Made by a program: the position numbers and the translations under genes | The notes under the pieces: generated by a model | What the model saw: only the letters and a program-made list of their open reading frames with translations | Database searches by the model: none | What the model was told of the DNA's origin: nothing | Source: Actinomycetes bacterium | Lineage (GTDB): Bacteria; Actinomycetota; Thermoleophilia; Solirubrobacterales; 70-9 | Length of the DNA: 64,000 bases | Assembly: GCA_016861045.1 (NCBI GenBank) | Contig: BOKP01000003.1 | Coordinates: forward strand, 249,501-313,500 | Direction of reading: 5' to 3' | Part shown: positions 42,103 through 50,276 of the stretch, one piece after another | Layout of the letters: the number at the start of each line of letters is the position of its first letter | Numbering within the stretch: position 1 is the stretch's first letter

Positions 42103-43220
42103 CGGAACTGCTCCAGCATCCGGACGTCGTTCTCGAAGAACATGCGCAGGTCGGGGACGCCGTGCTTGAGCATCGCGATCCGCTCGATCCCCATGCCGAA
42201 GGCGAATCCCTGGACGTGATCGGGGTCGTATCCGCGGTCGCGGACGAACCCGAACACGTTCGGGTCGACCATGCCCGCGCCGAGGATCTCGAGCCAGCCG
42301 GTCCCCTTGCAGAGCCCGCAGCGCTCGCGATCGAGCTCGCCGCTGCCGCCGCATCGGAAGCAGGAGACGTCGACCTCGACGCTGGGCTCGGTGAACGGGA
42401 AGAAGTGCGGGCGGATCCGGACGTCGCGCTCCTCCCCGAAGACCGCGCGGGCGAAGGTCAGAAGCGTCCCGTGGAGGTCCGCCAGCGTGATCCCGTCGCC
42501 GACCGCGAGGCCCTCGACCTGGCTGAACATCGGCGTGTGGGTCGCGTCGGAGTCGCGCCGGTAGACGCGTCCCGGGACGATGATGAAGATCGGCGGCTCG
42601 GCGTCCTCCATCGCCCGGACCTGCATCGGCGAGGTGTGGGTCCGCAGCAGCACGTCACGCGGGCCCGGCGGCGCGGTCAGCGGCGCCCCGTCGGAGCCGT
42701 AGAGCTCGACGCCGTCCCCGAGCGATGCGGGATCGACGTAGAAGGTGTCCTGGAGCATCCGCGCCGGGTGTCCGGGTGGATGGTTGAGCGCCGTGAAGTT
42801 GTAGTAGTCGTGCTCGACCTCGGGGCCCTCCGCGATCCGGTAGCCGAGGCCGATGAAGATGTCTTCGATCTCGCGCCGGGTCCGGGTCAGCGGATGCAGG
42901 TGGCCGAGCCTGACCGGCGGCGTCCCGGGCAGCGTCACGTCGATCGCCTCCGCCGCCAGCCGCCGATCCAGCTCGGACCGCTCGTGCCGGGCCGCCGCCT
43001 CCTCGACCAGCCCCTCAAGCTCGCGACGGACCTCGTTGCCGGCCTTGCCGACCGGACCGCGCTCGGCGGCGGGGAGCTCCCCGATCCCGCGCAGGATCGT
43101 CGTCAGCTCGGCCTTCCGGCCGAGGTAGCGAACCCGCGCCTCCTCGACCGCGGCGGCGTCGGCGGCCGCCGCGATCGCGGCGCGTCCTTCGTCCCGTATC
43201 CGCTCGATCCGATCCAGCAT
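42099..43220 (-). CDS. pheS: Phenylalanyl-tRNA synthetase alpha subunit
   Basis: This 373-aa catalytic subunit has an N-terminal coiled coil (residues 1-90), then class II motifs: HPLTRTRREIEDIFIGLGY, NHPPGHPARMLQDTFYVD, LLRTHTSPMQVRAM (motif 2 region), FHQ-type region replaced by SQVEGLAVGDGITLADL, and the C-terminal GFAFGMGIERIAMLKHG. A four-Cys patch (SCFRCGGSG...CGLCKGTG, about 287-307) may bind zinc, an insertion seen in some PheS proteins. The start ATG 43220 overlaps the trmH stop by one base (TGATG). pheT follows with a 4-bp overlap. Confidence 0.96.
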   Translation of the reverse strand: MLDRIERIRDEGRAAIAAAADAAAVEEARVRYLGRKAELTTILRGIGELPAAERGPVGKAGNEVRRELEGLVEEAAARHERSELDRRLAAEAIDVTLPGTPPVRLGHLHPLTRTRREIEDIFIGLGYRIAEGPEVEHDYYNFTALNHPPGHPARMLQDTFYVDPASLGDGVELYGSDGAPLTAPPGPRDVLLRTHTSPMQVRAMEDAEPPIFIIVPGRVYRRDSDATHTPMFSQVEGLAVGDGITLADLHGTLLTFARAVFGEERDVRIRPHFFPFTEPSVEVDVSCFRCGGSGELDRERCGLCKGTGWLEILGAGMVDPNVFGFVRDRGYDPDHVQGFAFGMGIERIAMLKHGVPDLRMFFENDVRMLEQFR

Positions 43221-43942
43221 CAGTCACCGACCCCCGCGACGGCGAGCGACGATATCCGCTGCAGCGCGATCGCCGCCGCCGCCGCCACGTTGAGCGACTC
43301 CGCCGGACCCCGCAGCGGGATCGTCGCCGTCGCGTCGCAGCCGTGCACGACCTCGCCCGGCAGCCCGCTGCGCTCGGCGCCGAGGCAGAGGGTCGGCTCC
43401 ACGGCGAGCTCCGCGATCGCGGCGTCGAGGTCGGCGCCCCCGTGGGCCACGAGGCCGAGGCGGGGCGCCGGCGTCGCGGCGAAGGCGGCGCGGGCGGGCG
43501 GGCGGGCGAGCACCGCGCCCATGCTCGAGCGGACCGCCTTCGGTGAGTACGGGTCGGCGCAACCGGGCCCGAGCGCGACCCGGGCCCCGGTGAGGGCGGC
43601 CGCCGTGCGGATGACGGTGCCGACGTTGCCGGGATCGGACACCCCGTCGAGATAGACCCGCGGCGGCTCCCCTGCCGGGGCCGTGGGGATCTCCCAGATC
43701 GCGATCGCCCGGCTTCCGGAGCCGAGCGCCGACGCCGCGTCGAGCAGGCGCGGCTCGACCTCGGCCCCGGCGATGCCGCTGCCGGCGGCGACGAGGACGT
43801 CGACCGGGGAGCGGCCCGCCTCGAGGCCGGCGGCGAGGAGGTCCTCGCCATCGCTGACGAACAGCCCCTCGCGCTCGCGCCAGCGGCGGTTGCGGAGCTT
43901 GCGGACGAGCTTCAGCTTCTCGTTGTCACGGCTGGTGATCAC
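43220..43942 (-). CDS. TrmH/SpoU-family RNA 2'-O-methyltransferase
   Basis: This 240-aa SPOUT methyltransferase has an N-terminal substrate-binding domain (ITSRDNEKLKLVRKLRNRRWREREGLF) and a knotted catalytic domain: VYLDGVSDPGNVGTVIRTAAA (motif 1), LCLGAERSGLPGEVV (motif 2) and IPLRGPAESLNVAAAAAIAL (motif 3). It methylates rRNA or tRNA ribose with SAM. The position before pheS is common in bacteria. It is first in the long operon, 26 bp downstream of nothing but the rplT terminator region. Confidence 0.93.
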   Translation of the reverse strand: MITSRDNEKLKLVRKLRNRRWREREGLFVSDGEDLLAAGLEAGRSPVDVLVAAGSGIAGAEVEPRLLDAASALGSGSRAIAIWEIPTAPAGEPPRVYLDGVSDPGNVGTVIRTAAALTGARVALGPGCADPYSPKAVRSSMGAVLARPPARAAFAATPAPRLGLVAHGGADLDAAIAELAVEPTLCLGAERSGLPGEVVHGCDATATIPLRGPAESLNVAAAAAIALQRISSLAVAGVGD

Positions 43943-44024
43943 TGCGGTCCTGCTGTCGTGTCATTCGGTTCGCCTCCCGTTGCCCTTCCTTCCGCCGTCC
44001 TCCAGTCTCGCCGCCCGCGTCAAC

Positions 44025-44051
44025 AAAAAAGGCGGCCACCAAAGGACCGCC
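44025..44051 (-). terminator. Rho-independent terminator after rplT
   Basis: On the minus strand a 7-bp stem, GGCGGTC (44045-44051) with GGCCGCC (44031-44037), one G-T pair included, encloses a 7-nt loop and is followed by six T (44025-44030). It sits 26 bp after the rplT stop and ends the rpmI-rplT transcript before trmH. A run of six T is striking in this GC-rich DNA. Confidence 0.88.
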
Positions 44052-44076
44052 CGGGAGATCGTCGCTTCGGCCGCGG

Positions 44077-44433
44077 CTACGCCACGGCCTCCCGGGCCAC
44101 CTCGGCGAATCGGCGGAACGCGTCGGGGTCGTTGACGGCGATGTCGGCCAGCATCTTGCGGTTGACCTCGACTCCGGCCTCGCCGAGGCCGTGGATCAGC
44201 TCCGAGTAGCTGAGCCCGTTCTGGCGGGCCGCGGCGTTGATCCGGGTGATCCAGAGACGGCGGAACTCGCGCTTGCGGTTGCGCCGGTCGCGGTAGGCGT
44301 ACTGGCCCGACCGCATCACCTGCTCGTTCGCGAAGCGGTAGCTGGAGTGCTTGCGGCCGTAGTAGCCCTTCGCCCGCGCCAGGGTCTTCTTCCGGCGCCG
44401 TCGCCGCGCGACCGCGTTGGTGGCCCGCGGCAC
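44077..44433 (-). CDS. rplT: 50S ribosomal protein L20
   Basis: This 118-aa basic 23S rRNA-binding protein is needed early in large subunit assembly. Start GTG 44433 gives [25 protein letters not shown], the exact family N-terminus, followed by [20 protein letters not shown] and the C-terminal [12 protein letters not shown]. It is two bases after rpmI and followed by an intrinsic terminator. Confidence 0.97.
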   Translation of the reverse strand: MPRATNAVARRRRRKKTLARAKGYYGRKHSSYRFANEQVMRSGQYAYRDRRNRKREFRRLWITRINAAARQNGLSYSELIHGLGEAGVEVNRKMLADIAVNDPDAFRRFAEVAREAVA

Positions 44434-44435
44434 GG

Positions 44436-44636
44436 CTACCTCCCCTTCCCGAGCAGCTCGTCGACGCGCCCGCGATCGGGCGCAGCGATCGCCACCGGCC
44501 GCTTCATCCGCCGCTTCCGCTTCGGCGACTTCTTCTCGAGGATGTGGCTCGAGTAGGCGCGACGCCCGCGGAGCTTGCCGCCGGCCGTCCGCTTGAAGCG
44601 CTTCTTGGCGCCCGAATGGGTCTTCATCTTCGGCAT
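44436..44636 (-). CDS. rpmI: 50S ribosomal protein L35
   Basis: This 66-aa basic protein starts [20 protein letters not shown] (ATG 44636; a second ATG 12 bp upstream is not part of the family N-terminus). The block [19 protein letters not shown] is typical. It is immediately followed by rplT. In most bacteria infC precedes it directly; here two regulatory genes lie in between. Confidence 0.96.
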   Translation of the reverse strand: MPKMKTHSGAKKRFKRTAGGKLRGRRAYSSHILEKKSPKRKRRMKRPVAIAAPDRGRVDELLGKGR

Positions 44637-44921
44637 CGGACGGGACATTGAAGCAGAGACCCGCCGGCGCGCGTCGCCGAAGGGCCGGGCGCTGGGCCCG
44701 ATTCCGTCCCCGATCTCCGCCCAGCGGCTGCCCCGACGGTGAGCGACGGCCTGTGCCACCCGAAGGATGCGCTGCTGGTGTGCCAAGCGTGGATCTCGGC
44801 GGCGCAGAGACAGTGAGTGCGACGAGACGGTCGCACACCGACCCGAACGTGGATATCGGCGATCGCCGGCGGTCGAATGCGACGAACAGCACGCCGGCTG
44901 TTGGCCGGAGGCGGATCGATG
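44637..44921. other. Gap between rpmI and the anti-sigma gene
   Basis: In 285 bp I see no convincing gene. It should contain the rpmI-rplT promoter and any L20-type leader, but no consensus -10/-35 pair or known leader structure is evident. Base composition is less GC-rich than the flanking operons. Confidence 0.4.
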
Positions 44922-45452
44922 CTAGGGCCCTGTCGAGCCCGAATCTCCGCTGATGCGCTCCAGATACAAGGGCTCACCGTCCTCCGAGCGGCCGACGAAG
45001 CCAATCGCTTCCTCCCGACTCGTCCCGCCACCGCTCTCGAGCTCGCCGCTTTCGAGCGCGGCTCGCCGCCGCTCGAGGGCCTCCAGCAGATTGAGCGTCT
45101 GATCCACCTCGGCTCCTACGGGACAGGTCGCGAGCACGAGCCCTTCCGCGCTCAGCCCCCGCTCTGCAACCACTCCGAACAGCTCGGGGCAGTCCTCCGC
45201 AGCGACGAGCAGGTCGTCGTCGCGCCCCAGCTCGGCTGCAACCGCGACGCCGGCGGGCACCACCAGCAATGCGGCGATCAACGCCAATCCACGCCTCCCT
45301 GGTCGCAGAAACCTGCGAACGGCCCCGCGATCAGATTGGGCAGCGGCCAGAAGCCGCCCGCGCGCGGCCGCCCGCGCAGCTTCATTCTCGCCTCCTTCCG
45401 GCTTGGTGACCTCGCGGATCATCTCGTCGATATGCGAATCATCCACTTGCAT
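44922..45452 (-). CDS. Putative anti-sigma factor, single-pass membrane protein
   Basis: The 176-aa product has an acidic N-terminus ([17 protein letters not shown]) and a basic helix ([29 protein letters not shown]). One transmembrane segment follows (about 54-72, [19 protein letters not shown]), then an extracellular domain with two Cys (EDCPELF, LATCPVG). No zinc-binding HxxxCxxC is visible, so it is not a ZAS-type anti-sigma. Its start overlaps the 3' end of the ECF sigma gene by 14 bp, the usual sigma/anti-sigma arrangement. The pair of external Cys could sense oxidation. The assignment rests on position and topology. Confidence 0.7.
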   Translation of the reverse strand: MQVDDSHIDEMIREVTKPEGGENEAARAAARGRLLAAAQSDRGAVRRFLRPGRRGLALIAALLVVPAGVAVAAELGRDDDLLVAAEDCPELFGVVAERGLSAEGLVLATCPVGAEVDQTLNLLEALERRRAALESGELESGGGTSREEAIGFVGRSEDGEPLYLERISGDSGSTGP

Positions 45453-46002
45453 TCACTCCTTCGGGTGCGAGCGCCTCGGATAGCTGCCGTCTGGCGCGAT
45501 TGAGCCTCGACTTCACCGTTCCCGGCGGCACGCCCAACGCCAGAGCAATCTCGGGGTACGTCAGCTCAGCGACCGCCTGCAGCATCAGGGCGTCCCGATC
45601 GCCGGGCTCGAGCGTGGCGATCGCCGCGGCGAGTGCATTGCGAGCCAGCGACGCATCGGCGCGGGCAACTGCGTCCTCAATCCCATCGTCGATCGGACTC
45701 GGCGGGGCGCGCCGGTAGGCCTGCATGCGACGACGCTCGTCCCGGCGGTGGCGGCCGAGCAGGTTCGTGGTGATACCGAAAAGCCATGGCCGGGCGGACG
45801 GGTAAGCGAGGTCGTAGTCGAATCGGCGCTCGAAGGCGACCAGGAACGTCTCCGCAGCGACCTCTTCCGCGAGCGCGGCTGGCAGGCGGCGGGCAAGGTA
45901 GTCGCGAATCGCGCCGTAATGGCGATCGAAGACCTCGGCGAATGCTGCCGGCCTCTCAAGAGCCGCGCGGATCACACTCGTATCGGTCTGATCCATCACC
46001 AT
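45439..46002 (-). CDS. ECF RNA polymerase sigma factor
   Basis: This 187-aa protein has Region 2 (FAEVFDRHYGAIRDYLARRL, AEEVAAETFLVAFERRFDYD, ARPWLFGITTNLLGRHRRDE) and Region 4 (LEPGDRDALMLQAVAELTYPEIALALGVPPGTVKSRLNRARRQL). Start ATG 46002 follows GAGGA by a few bases; earlier in-frame ATGs lack a ribosome site. The ribosome site and the first base of the start codon lie in one arm of a perfect 9-bp inverted repeat, suggesting translational control. It should direct stress-type transcription and is probably restrained by the adjacent membrane protein. The pair interrupts infC-rpmI. Confidence 0.92.
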   Translation of the reverse strand: MVMDQTDTSVIRAALERPAAFAEVFDRHYGAIRDYLARRLPAALAEEVAAETFLVAFERRFDYDLAYPSARPWLFGITTNLLGRHRRDERRRMQAYRRAPPSPIDDGIEDAVARADASLARNALAAAIATLEPGDRDALMLQAVAELTYPEIALALGVPPGTVKSRLNRARRQLSEALAPEGVNASG

Positions 46003-46031
46003 CTCAGTCCTCATTGTCCGCTGGACTGAGA
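46002..46031 (-). promoter_or_regulatory. Perfect hairpin covering the sigma-factor ribosome site
   Basis: On the minus strand TCTCAGTCC (46023-46031) pairs perfectly with GGACTGAGA (46002-46010) across a 12-nt loop. The downstream arm contains part of the Shine-Dalgarno sequence and the A of the start codon. In RNA this would hide the ribosome site. As DNA it could be a dyad operator. Confidence 0.65.
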
Positions 46032-46205
46032 ACGGTTCACGCTCGGTTGGACCGGCCCAGCCAGCGTCCGCGAGGTTGCAGCGCAGCACCCCGCGCGCGC
46101 TGCTGCCGGTCCCGCGTCGTGAAGGCGTCGACCAGGACCGGGCGGGACAGGATTCCCAGGGCCGCCGGCGGCCCTTGCCCCTTCGCTACCGGTCGCCGCC
46201 GGCCG

Positions 46206-46763
46206 CTAAGCGCCGGCGACCTTGCCGGGGGCGAGGACCATGTGCATGTTGCGGCCCTCCTGCTGCGGCGCCTGCTCGACGGTGGCGAGCTCGCCGAGGT
46301 CCTCGTTGAGCCGCTCCAAGAGCGCCCGCCCGCGCTCCGGGTGGGCCTGCTCGCGGCCCCGGAACATGATCGTCACCTTGACTTTGTCCCGCTTGTTGAG
46401 GAAGCGCTCGACGTGGCCCTTCTTCGTCTCGTAGTCGTGGTCGGCGATCTTCGGCCGCAGCTTGATCTCGCGGACGTTGACCTGCTGCTGGTGCTTGCGC
46501 GCTTGCTTGGCCTTCTGCTCCTGCTCGTACTTGTACTTCGAATAGTCGAGCAGGCGGCAGACCGGCGGGCGCGAGTCGGGGGCGACCTCGACGAGGTCGA
46601 GATCGGCCTCGCGGGCGATCCGGCGTGCCTCGTCGGTCGCGACCACCCCGATCTGCTCGCCGTCGGCGCCGATCAGGCGCACCTTCGGCACGCGGATCCG
46701 GTCGTTGATCCGAGTCGGGTCCCGGTCGGGAGGACGCCGGTCGAAGCGTCGCGGAACCGGCAC
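46206..46763 (-). CDS. infC: Translation initiation factor IF-3
   Basis: This 185-aa factor binds the 30S subunit and checks start-codon pairing. Family blocks: [78 protein letters not shown] and the C-terminal MHMVLAPGK. The start is GTG 46763; IF-3 genes often use rare starts and no good Shine-Dalgarno is seen here. It lies downstream of thrS on the same strand and upstream of the inserted sigma/anti-sigma pair. Confidence 0.96.
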   Translation of the reverse strand: MPVPRRFDRRPPDRDPTRINDRIRVPKVRLIGADGEQIGVVATDEARRIAREADLDLVEVAPDSRPPVCRLLDYSKYKYEQEQKAKQARKHQQQVNVREIKLRPKIADHDYETKKGHVERFLNKRDKVKVTIMFRGREQAHPERGRALLERLNEDLGELATVEQAPQQEGRNMHMVLAPGKVAGA

Positions 46764-47108
46764 TAGAAGATGGTTGGTCCCGCGGGATCGTACGCGCCGG
46801 GGCGCACGGCACCGAGCCGGGCGTGGTCGGGCGACGGGCGCGTGACCGGAAGGCACGGGCGAGGAGCACGGGCGCGAAGCGGCGATGCGTGTCCGTGCGT
46901 CATTCGCGCGTGCGGGGTCGCGGGGTCAGCCATCTCGGGAGGAGCGATCGCTGGCCGTCAAGCCGCCAACGCAGAGTGGTCGGGACGAGGGATGCGCAAG
47001 GGCACGGGCGCTCAGGTGCGGCGCGACGTGGGCTCGGCTGCTGGCATCGCGCGGCAGTATACGGGCCGGCGCCGGGAAACGCGAGGTCCGCGGCCGTTGC
47101 GCCGCGGC
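46764..47108. other. 345-bp gap between thrS and infC
   Basis: I see no gene here. It must hold the infC promoter and 5' leader. A TATACT element (47056-47061, minus strand) stands out from the GC-rich background as a candidate -10 box, but no clear -35 is at 16-18 bp. No T-box-like or riboswitch structure is recognised. Confidence 0.4.
47056..47061 (-). promoter_or_regulatory. Candidate -10 box for infC
   Basis: The minus-strand hexamer TATACT is close to the TATAAT consensus. It lies 48 bp after the thrS stop and about 293 bp before the infC start, so infC would have a long leader. There is no matching -35 box, so support is weak. Confidence 0.35.
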
Positions 47109-49049
47109 TCACTCCCCGCCCGCGCCGATCCGGGCCGCGAACGCCCCCGCGCCCATCGTCCCGAGGTCGCCGTCGGCGTGGGAGCGAACCGCCGCTCCCC
47201 CTGCCTCGAGCTCGCGGTCGCCGACGACGAGCATGTAGGGGACCTTCGCGAGCTCGGCGTCGCGGATCTTGCGGCCGACCGACTCGCCGCGATCGTCAAC
47301 GCGGGCGCGGACCCCGAGCGCGGCGAGCTCCGCTCCGAGCGCTCGGGCCGCGTCGCCGTGGCGGTCGGCGACGGGCAGGATCGCGGCCTGCGTCGGCGCC
47401 AGCCAGTCGGGGAAGCGCCCGCCGTAGTGCTCGATCAGGATCCCGGCGAACCGCTCCATCGAGCCGAGCAGGGCTCGATGGATCATGAGCGGCCGGTGGT
47501 CGCGGTTGTCGGCGCCCTGGTAGGTGAGGTCGAAGCGCTCGGGCATGAAGAAGTCGAGCTGGCAGGTCCCGAGCTGCCACGAGCGCCCGAGGGCATCGGT
47601 GACGTGGAAGTCGATCTTCGGGCCGTAGAAGGCCCCGTCGCCGGGATTGACGCGATGCTCGCGTCCGATCCGCTCGAGCGCGTCGCGCAGCATCCCCTCC
47701 GCCTCCTCCCACTCCTCGTCGCTGCCGATCGACTTCTCGGGGCGGGTCGAGAGCTCGACGTCGACCTTGTCGAAGCCGAACCGCGCGTAGAGCTCGTCGA
47801 TCGCGGAGACGATCTCGACGATCTCGTCGGCGGCCTGCTCGCGGGTGCAGTAGACGTGGGCGTCGTCCTGGGTGAAGGCGCGGACGCGAAGCAGGCCGTG
47901 GAGGACGCCCTCGCGCTCGTAGCGGGAGACGCGGCCGAACTCGGCCAGCCGCAACGGCAGCTCGCGGTAGGAGTGGCGCCCGTCGGCGAAGACGAGGCAG
48001 GCGCCGGGGCAGTTCATCGGCCGGATCGCGAACCGGCGCGCGTGCTCGTCGCGCTCCCGCTCGGACGGCTCGGCGAAGAACATGTTCTCGCGGTAGTTGT
48101 CGTAGTGGCCGGAGCGGTGCCAGAGCTGCTCGTCGAGGATCTGCGGGGTGTCGATGCGGAGGTAGCCACGCTTGTCGAGCTGGGCTCTGACCTCGGCCTC
48201 GACCAGGTCGAGCAGGACCGTGCCCTGGGGCAGCCAGAACGGCATCCCCGGGGACTCCTCGCGGAACATGAACAGCCCGAGCTCGGGCCCGAGCCGGCGA
48301 TGGTCGCGCGCCCTCGCCTGCTCGATCCGCTCGAGGTGGGCCGAGAGGTCTTTCCTGGAGAAGAACGCGGTCCCGTAGATCCTGGTCAGCATCCGCCGCG
48401 TCTCGTCCCCGCGCCAGTAGGCGCCGGCGACCGAGCCCAGCTTCACCGCCTCGATCCGCCCCGTCGAGGGCGCGTGCGGGCCCTTGCAGAGGTCGGTGAA
48501 GGGGCCGTTGCGGTACAGCGAGACGGTCTCGACGCCCTCGTCGCGGACGAGGTCCTCGATCAGCTCGACCTTGTAGGGCTGCTCCTCTCCCCGGAAGCGC
48601 TCGAGCGCCTCGGCGACGGCGATGTCGGCGCGCTCGAACGTCTCGTCGGCCGCGATGTGCTCGGCCATCCGCTCCTCGATCCGCCCGAGATCGGACTCGG
48701 AGACCGTGACGCCGTCGGGAAACTCGAAGTCGTAGTAGAAGCCGCTCTCGATCGGCGGCCCGATCGAGACCTTCGTCCCCGGGTAGAGCTCGCAGACCGC
48801 CGTCGCCATCACGTGGGCGGCGTCGTGGCGGATCAGCTCCAGCGCGCCCTCGCTCATCGCCGTCACGATCTCGATCCGCTCGCCGTCCGCGAGCGGCGCC
48901 GCCAGGTCGCGGATCTCGCCGTCGACCCGGACGGCGAGCGCGGCCCTCGCGAGCCCGGGGCCGATCGCGGCGGCGGCGTCGGCGCCGCTCGCCCCCGCCT
49001 CGAGCTCGAGCGGGGTCCCGTCGGGGAGGGTGACGGTCAGCTTCGCCAT
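47109..49049 (-). CDS. thrS: Threonyl-tRNA synthetase
   Basis: This 646-aa class II enzyme starts at ATG 49049 (MAKLTVTLPDGTPLELEAGA) with the TGS domain. The editing domain follows, with zinc-type HDAAHVMATAVCELYP (about residue 75) and the YYDFEFPDG block. The catalytic core has SRYEREGVLHGLLRVRAFTQDDAHVYC, RPMNCPGACL and PGDGAFYGPKIDFHVTDALGRSWQLGTCQLDFFMP, and the C-terminal anticodon domain ends with VGDRELEAGGAAVR. It is complete and heads the thrS-infC segment. It is divergent from the GH26-like gene across 76 bp. Confidence 0.97.
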   Translation of the reverse strand: MAKLTVTLPDGTPLELEAGASGADAAAAIGPGLARAALAVRVDGEIRDLAAPLADGERIEIVTAMSEGALELIRHDAAHVMATAVCELYPGTKVSIGPPIESGFYYDFEFPDGVTVSESDLGRIEERMAEHIAADETFERADIAVAEALERFRGEEQPYKVELIEDLVRDEGVETVSLYRNGPFTDLCKGPHAPSTGRIEAVKLGSVAGAYWRGDETRRMLTRIYGTAFFSRKDLSAHLERIEQARARDHRRLGPELGLFMFREESPGMPFWLPQGTVLLDLVEAEVRAQLDKRGYLRIDTPQILDEQLWHRSGHYDNYRENMFFAEPSERERDEHARRFAIRPMNCPGACLVFADGRHSYRELPLRLAEFGRVSRYEREGVLHGLLRVRAFTQDDAHVYCTREQAADEIVEIVSAIDELYARFGFDKVDVELSTRPEKSIGSDEEWEEAEGMLRDALERIGREHRVNPGDGAFYGPKIDFHVTDALGRSWQLGTCQLDFFMPERFDLTYQGADNRDHRPLMIHRALLGSMERFAGILIEHYGGRFPDWLAPTQAAILPVADRHGDAARALGAELAALGVRARVDDRGESVGRKIRDAELAKVPYMLVVGDRELEAGGAAVRSHADGDLGTMGAGAFAARIGAGGE

Positions 49050-49125
49050 CGGCCGCATGCTACGGACGACGGGCCGGCGCCCGCCCGGCGGCGGGAAGGG
49101 CCGGCGACGGCCTATCGTCCCGCCG

Positions 49126-50205
49126 GTGACCCGGCTCGCGCTGATGGCCTCGCTCACCCTGCTTGCGGCCGGGGGCGCGGCCGGCGCCGGGGCGGATGTC
49201 CTGAAGCCGCCCGCCGGGGGGCGGATCTACCACGCCGCCAACGCCGGGTTCGGCGGACCCGAGGACCGAGTCACCGTGCGTCGGATCCACCACTTCGAGC
49301 GGGCGGCCGCCAAGCGGATCGCGTGGGCATACTTCTCCGACAACTGGATCGGGGGGATCAGCTTCCCGATCCGCCAGGCGAGGGCGATCCGGGCCGCCGG
49401 CCGGACCCCGTTCATCCGGATGATGCCGCGGTCGAGCTTCCGGGCCGGTGGGCCCGATCGGCGTTATGCGATGCAGAGCATCGCCGCCGGGCGCTGGGAT
49501 CGGCCCCGTCCGGGTTCCGGCGGCCTGATCCGGTGGTGCCGTCGCGCGGCCGCGCTCGGCGATCCGCTCCTGGTCGAGTTCGGGACGGAGGTCAACGGCT
49601 CCTGGTTCCCCTGGAACGGCCGCTGGAACGGCGGCGGGCGCCGCGACGGCTACGGCGATCCGGCGAGCGCTGACGGGCCGGAGCGCTTCCGCGACGCCTA
49701 CCGCCACATCGTCGACGTCTGCGACTCCGAGGGCGCGGAGAACATCACCTGGTTCTTCCACGTCGACGCCGCCGGGGCGCCGGGCGCCGCCTGGAACGAC
49801 ATCGCCGCCTACTACCCGGGCGATGCCTACGTCGACTGGATCGGCGTCTCCGCCTACGGATCGCTGCGCCCAGACTACGGATGGCGGAGCTTCCGCCGGG
49901 TCTACGGGCGGGCCCGAGCGGAGCTGCGAGCGCTGGGCGGGAAGCCGATCGCGGTCCTCGAGACCGGGGTCCGCGAGGATCGCGGCTCCCCCGGGCGGAA
50001 GGCCCGCTGGACCGCCCGGATGCTGCGCGATGCCCGCCGGCGGTTCCCGGAGATCGCCGCGATCTCGTGGTGGAACGAGCGCTACCGCGACAACGGCTTC
50101 GCCGTCGATCTCAGGATCGACTCCTCCGCGTCCGCCCGTCGCGCCTACCGCCGCGGCGTCCGCGGACGGGCCTACGCGACCCGGGCGCGGTTCGCGCCGG
50201 GTTGA
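49126..50205 (+). CDS. Secreted GH26-like glycoside hydrolase (beta-mannanase fold)
   Basis: Start GTG 49126 gives a signal peptide (TRLALMASLTLLAAGGAAGAGA). The 359-aa protein has a TIM barrel with the GH26 acid/base block FGTEVNGSWFPW (family HEMNGxWFPW; here Thr replaces the His before Glu) and a candidate nucleophile Glu in IAVLETGVRED near residue 280. VDWIGVSAYGS is also typical. Substrate could be mannan or a related beta-glycan, including the organism's own polymer. Loss of the His may change activity. It is convergent with the membrane protein downstream. Confidence 0.82.
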   Translation: MTRLALMASLTLLAAGGAAGAGADVLKPPAGGRIYHAANAGFGGPEDRVTVRRIHHFERAAAKRIAWAYFSDNWIGGISFPIRQARAIRAAGRTPFIRMMPRSSFRAGGPDRRYAMQSIAAGRWDRPRPGSGGLIRWCRRAAALGDPLLVEFGTEVNGSWFPWNGRWNGGGRRDGYGDPASADGPERFRDAYRHIVDVCDSEGAENITWFFHVDAAGAPGAAWNDIAAYYPGDAYVDWIGVSAYGSLRPDYGWRSFRRVYGRARAELRALGGKPIAVLETGVREDRGSPGRKARWTARMLRDARRRFPEIAAISWWNERYRDNGFAVDLRIDSSASARRAYRRGVRGRAYATRARFAPG

Positions 50206-50276
50206 CCCCGCCCCCAGCGCCGGACCGCCGCCGCCACCGGTGGCCGAAGCTCGGGTGCGGGCCCTCGCGCCGACGG

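Noticed and set aside
47050-49100. T-box or ribosomal-protein leader before thrS, infC or rpmI
   Set aside because: No tRNA-like specifier loop or known leader motif could be recognised; gaps are too short or unstructured by eye.
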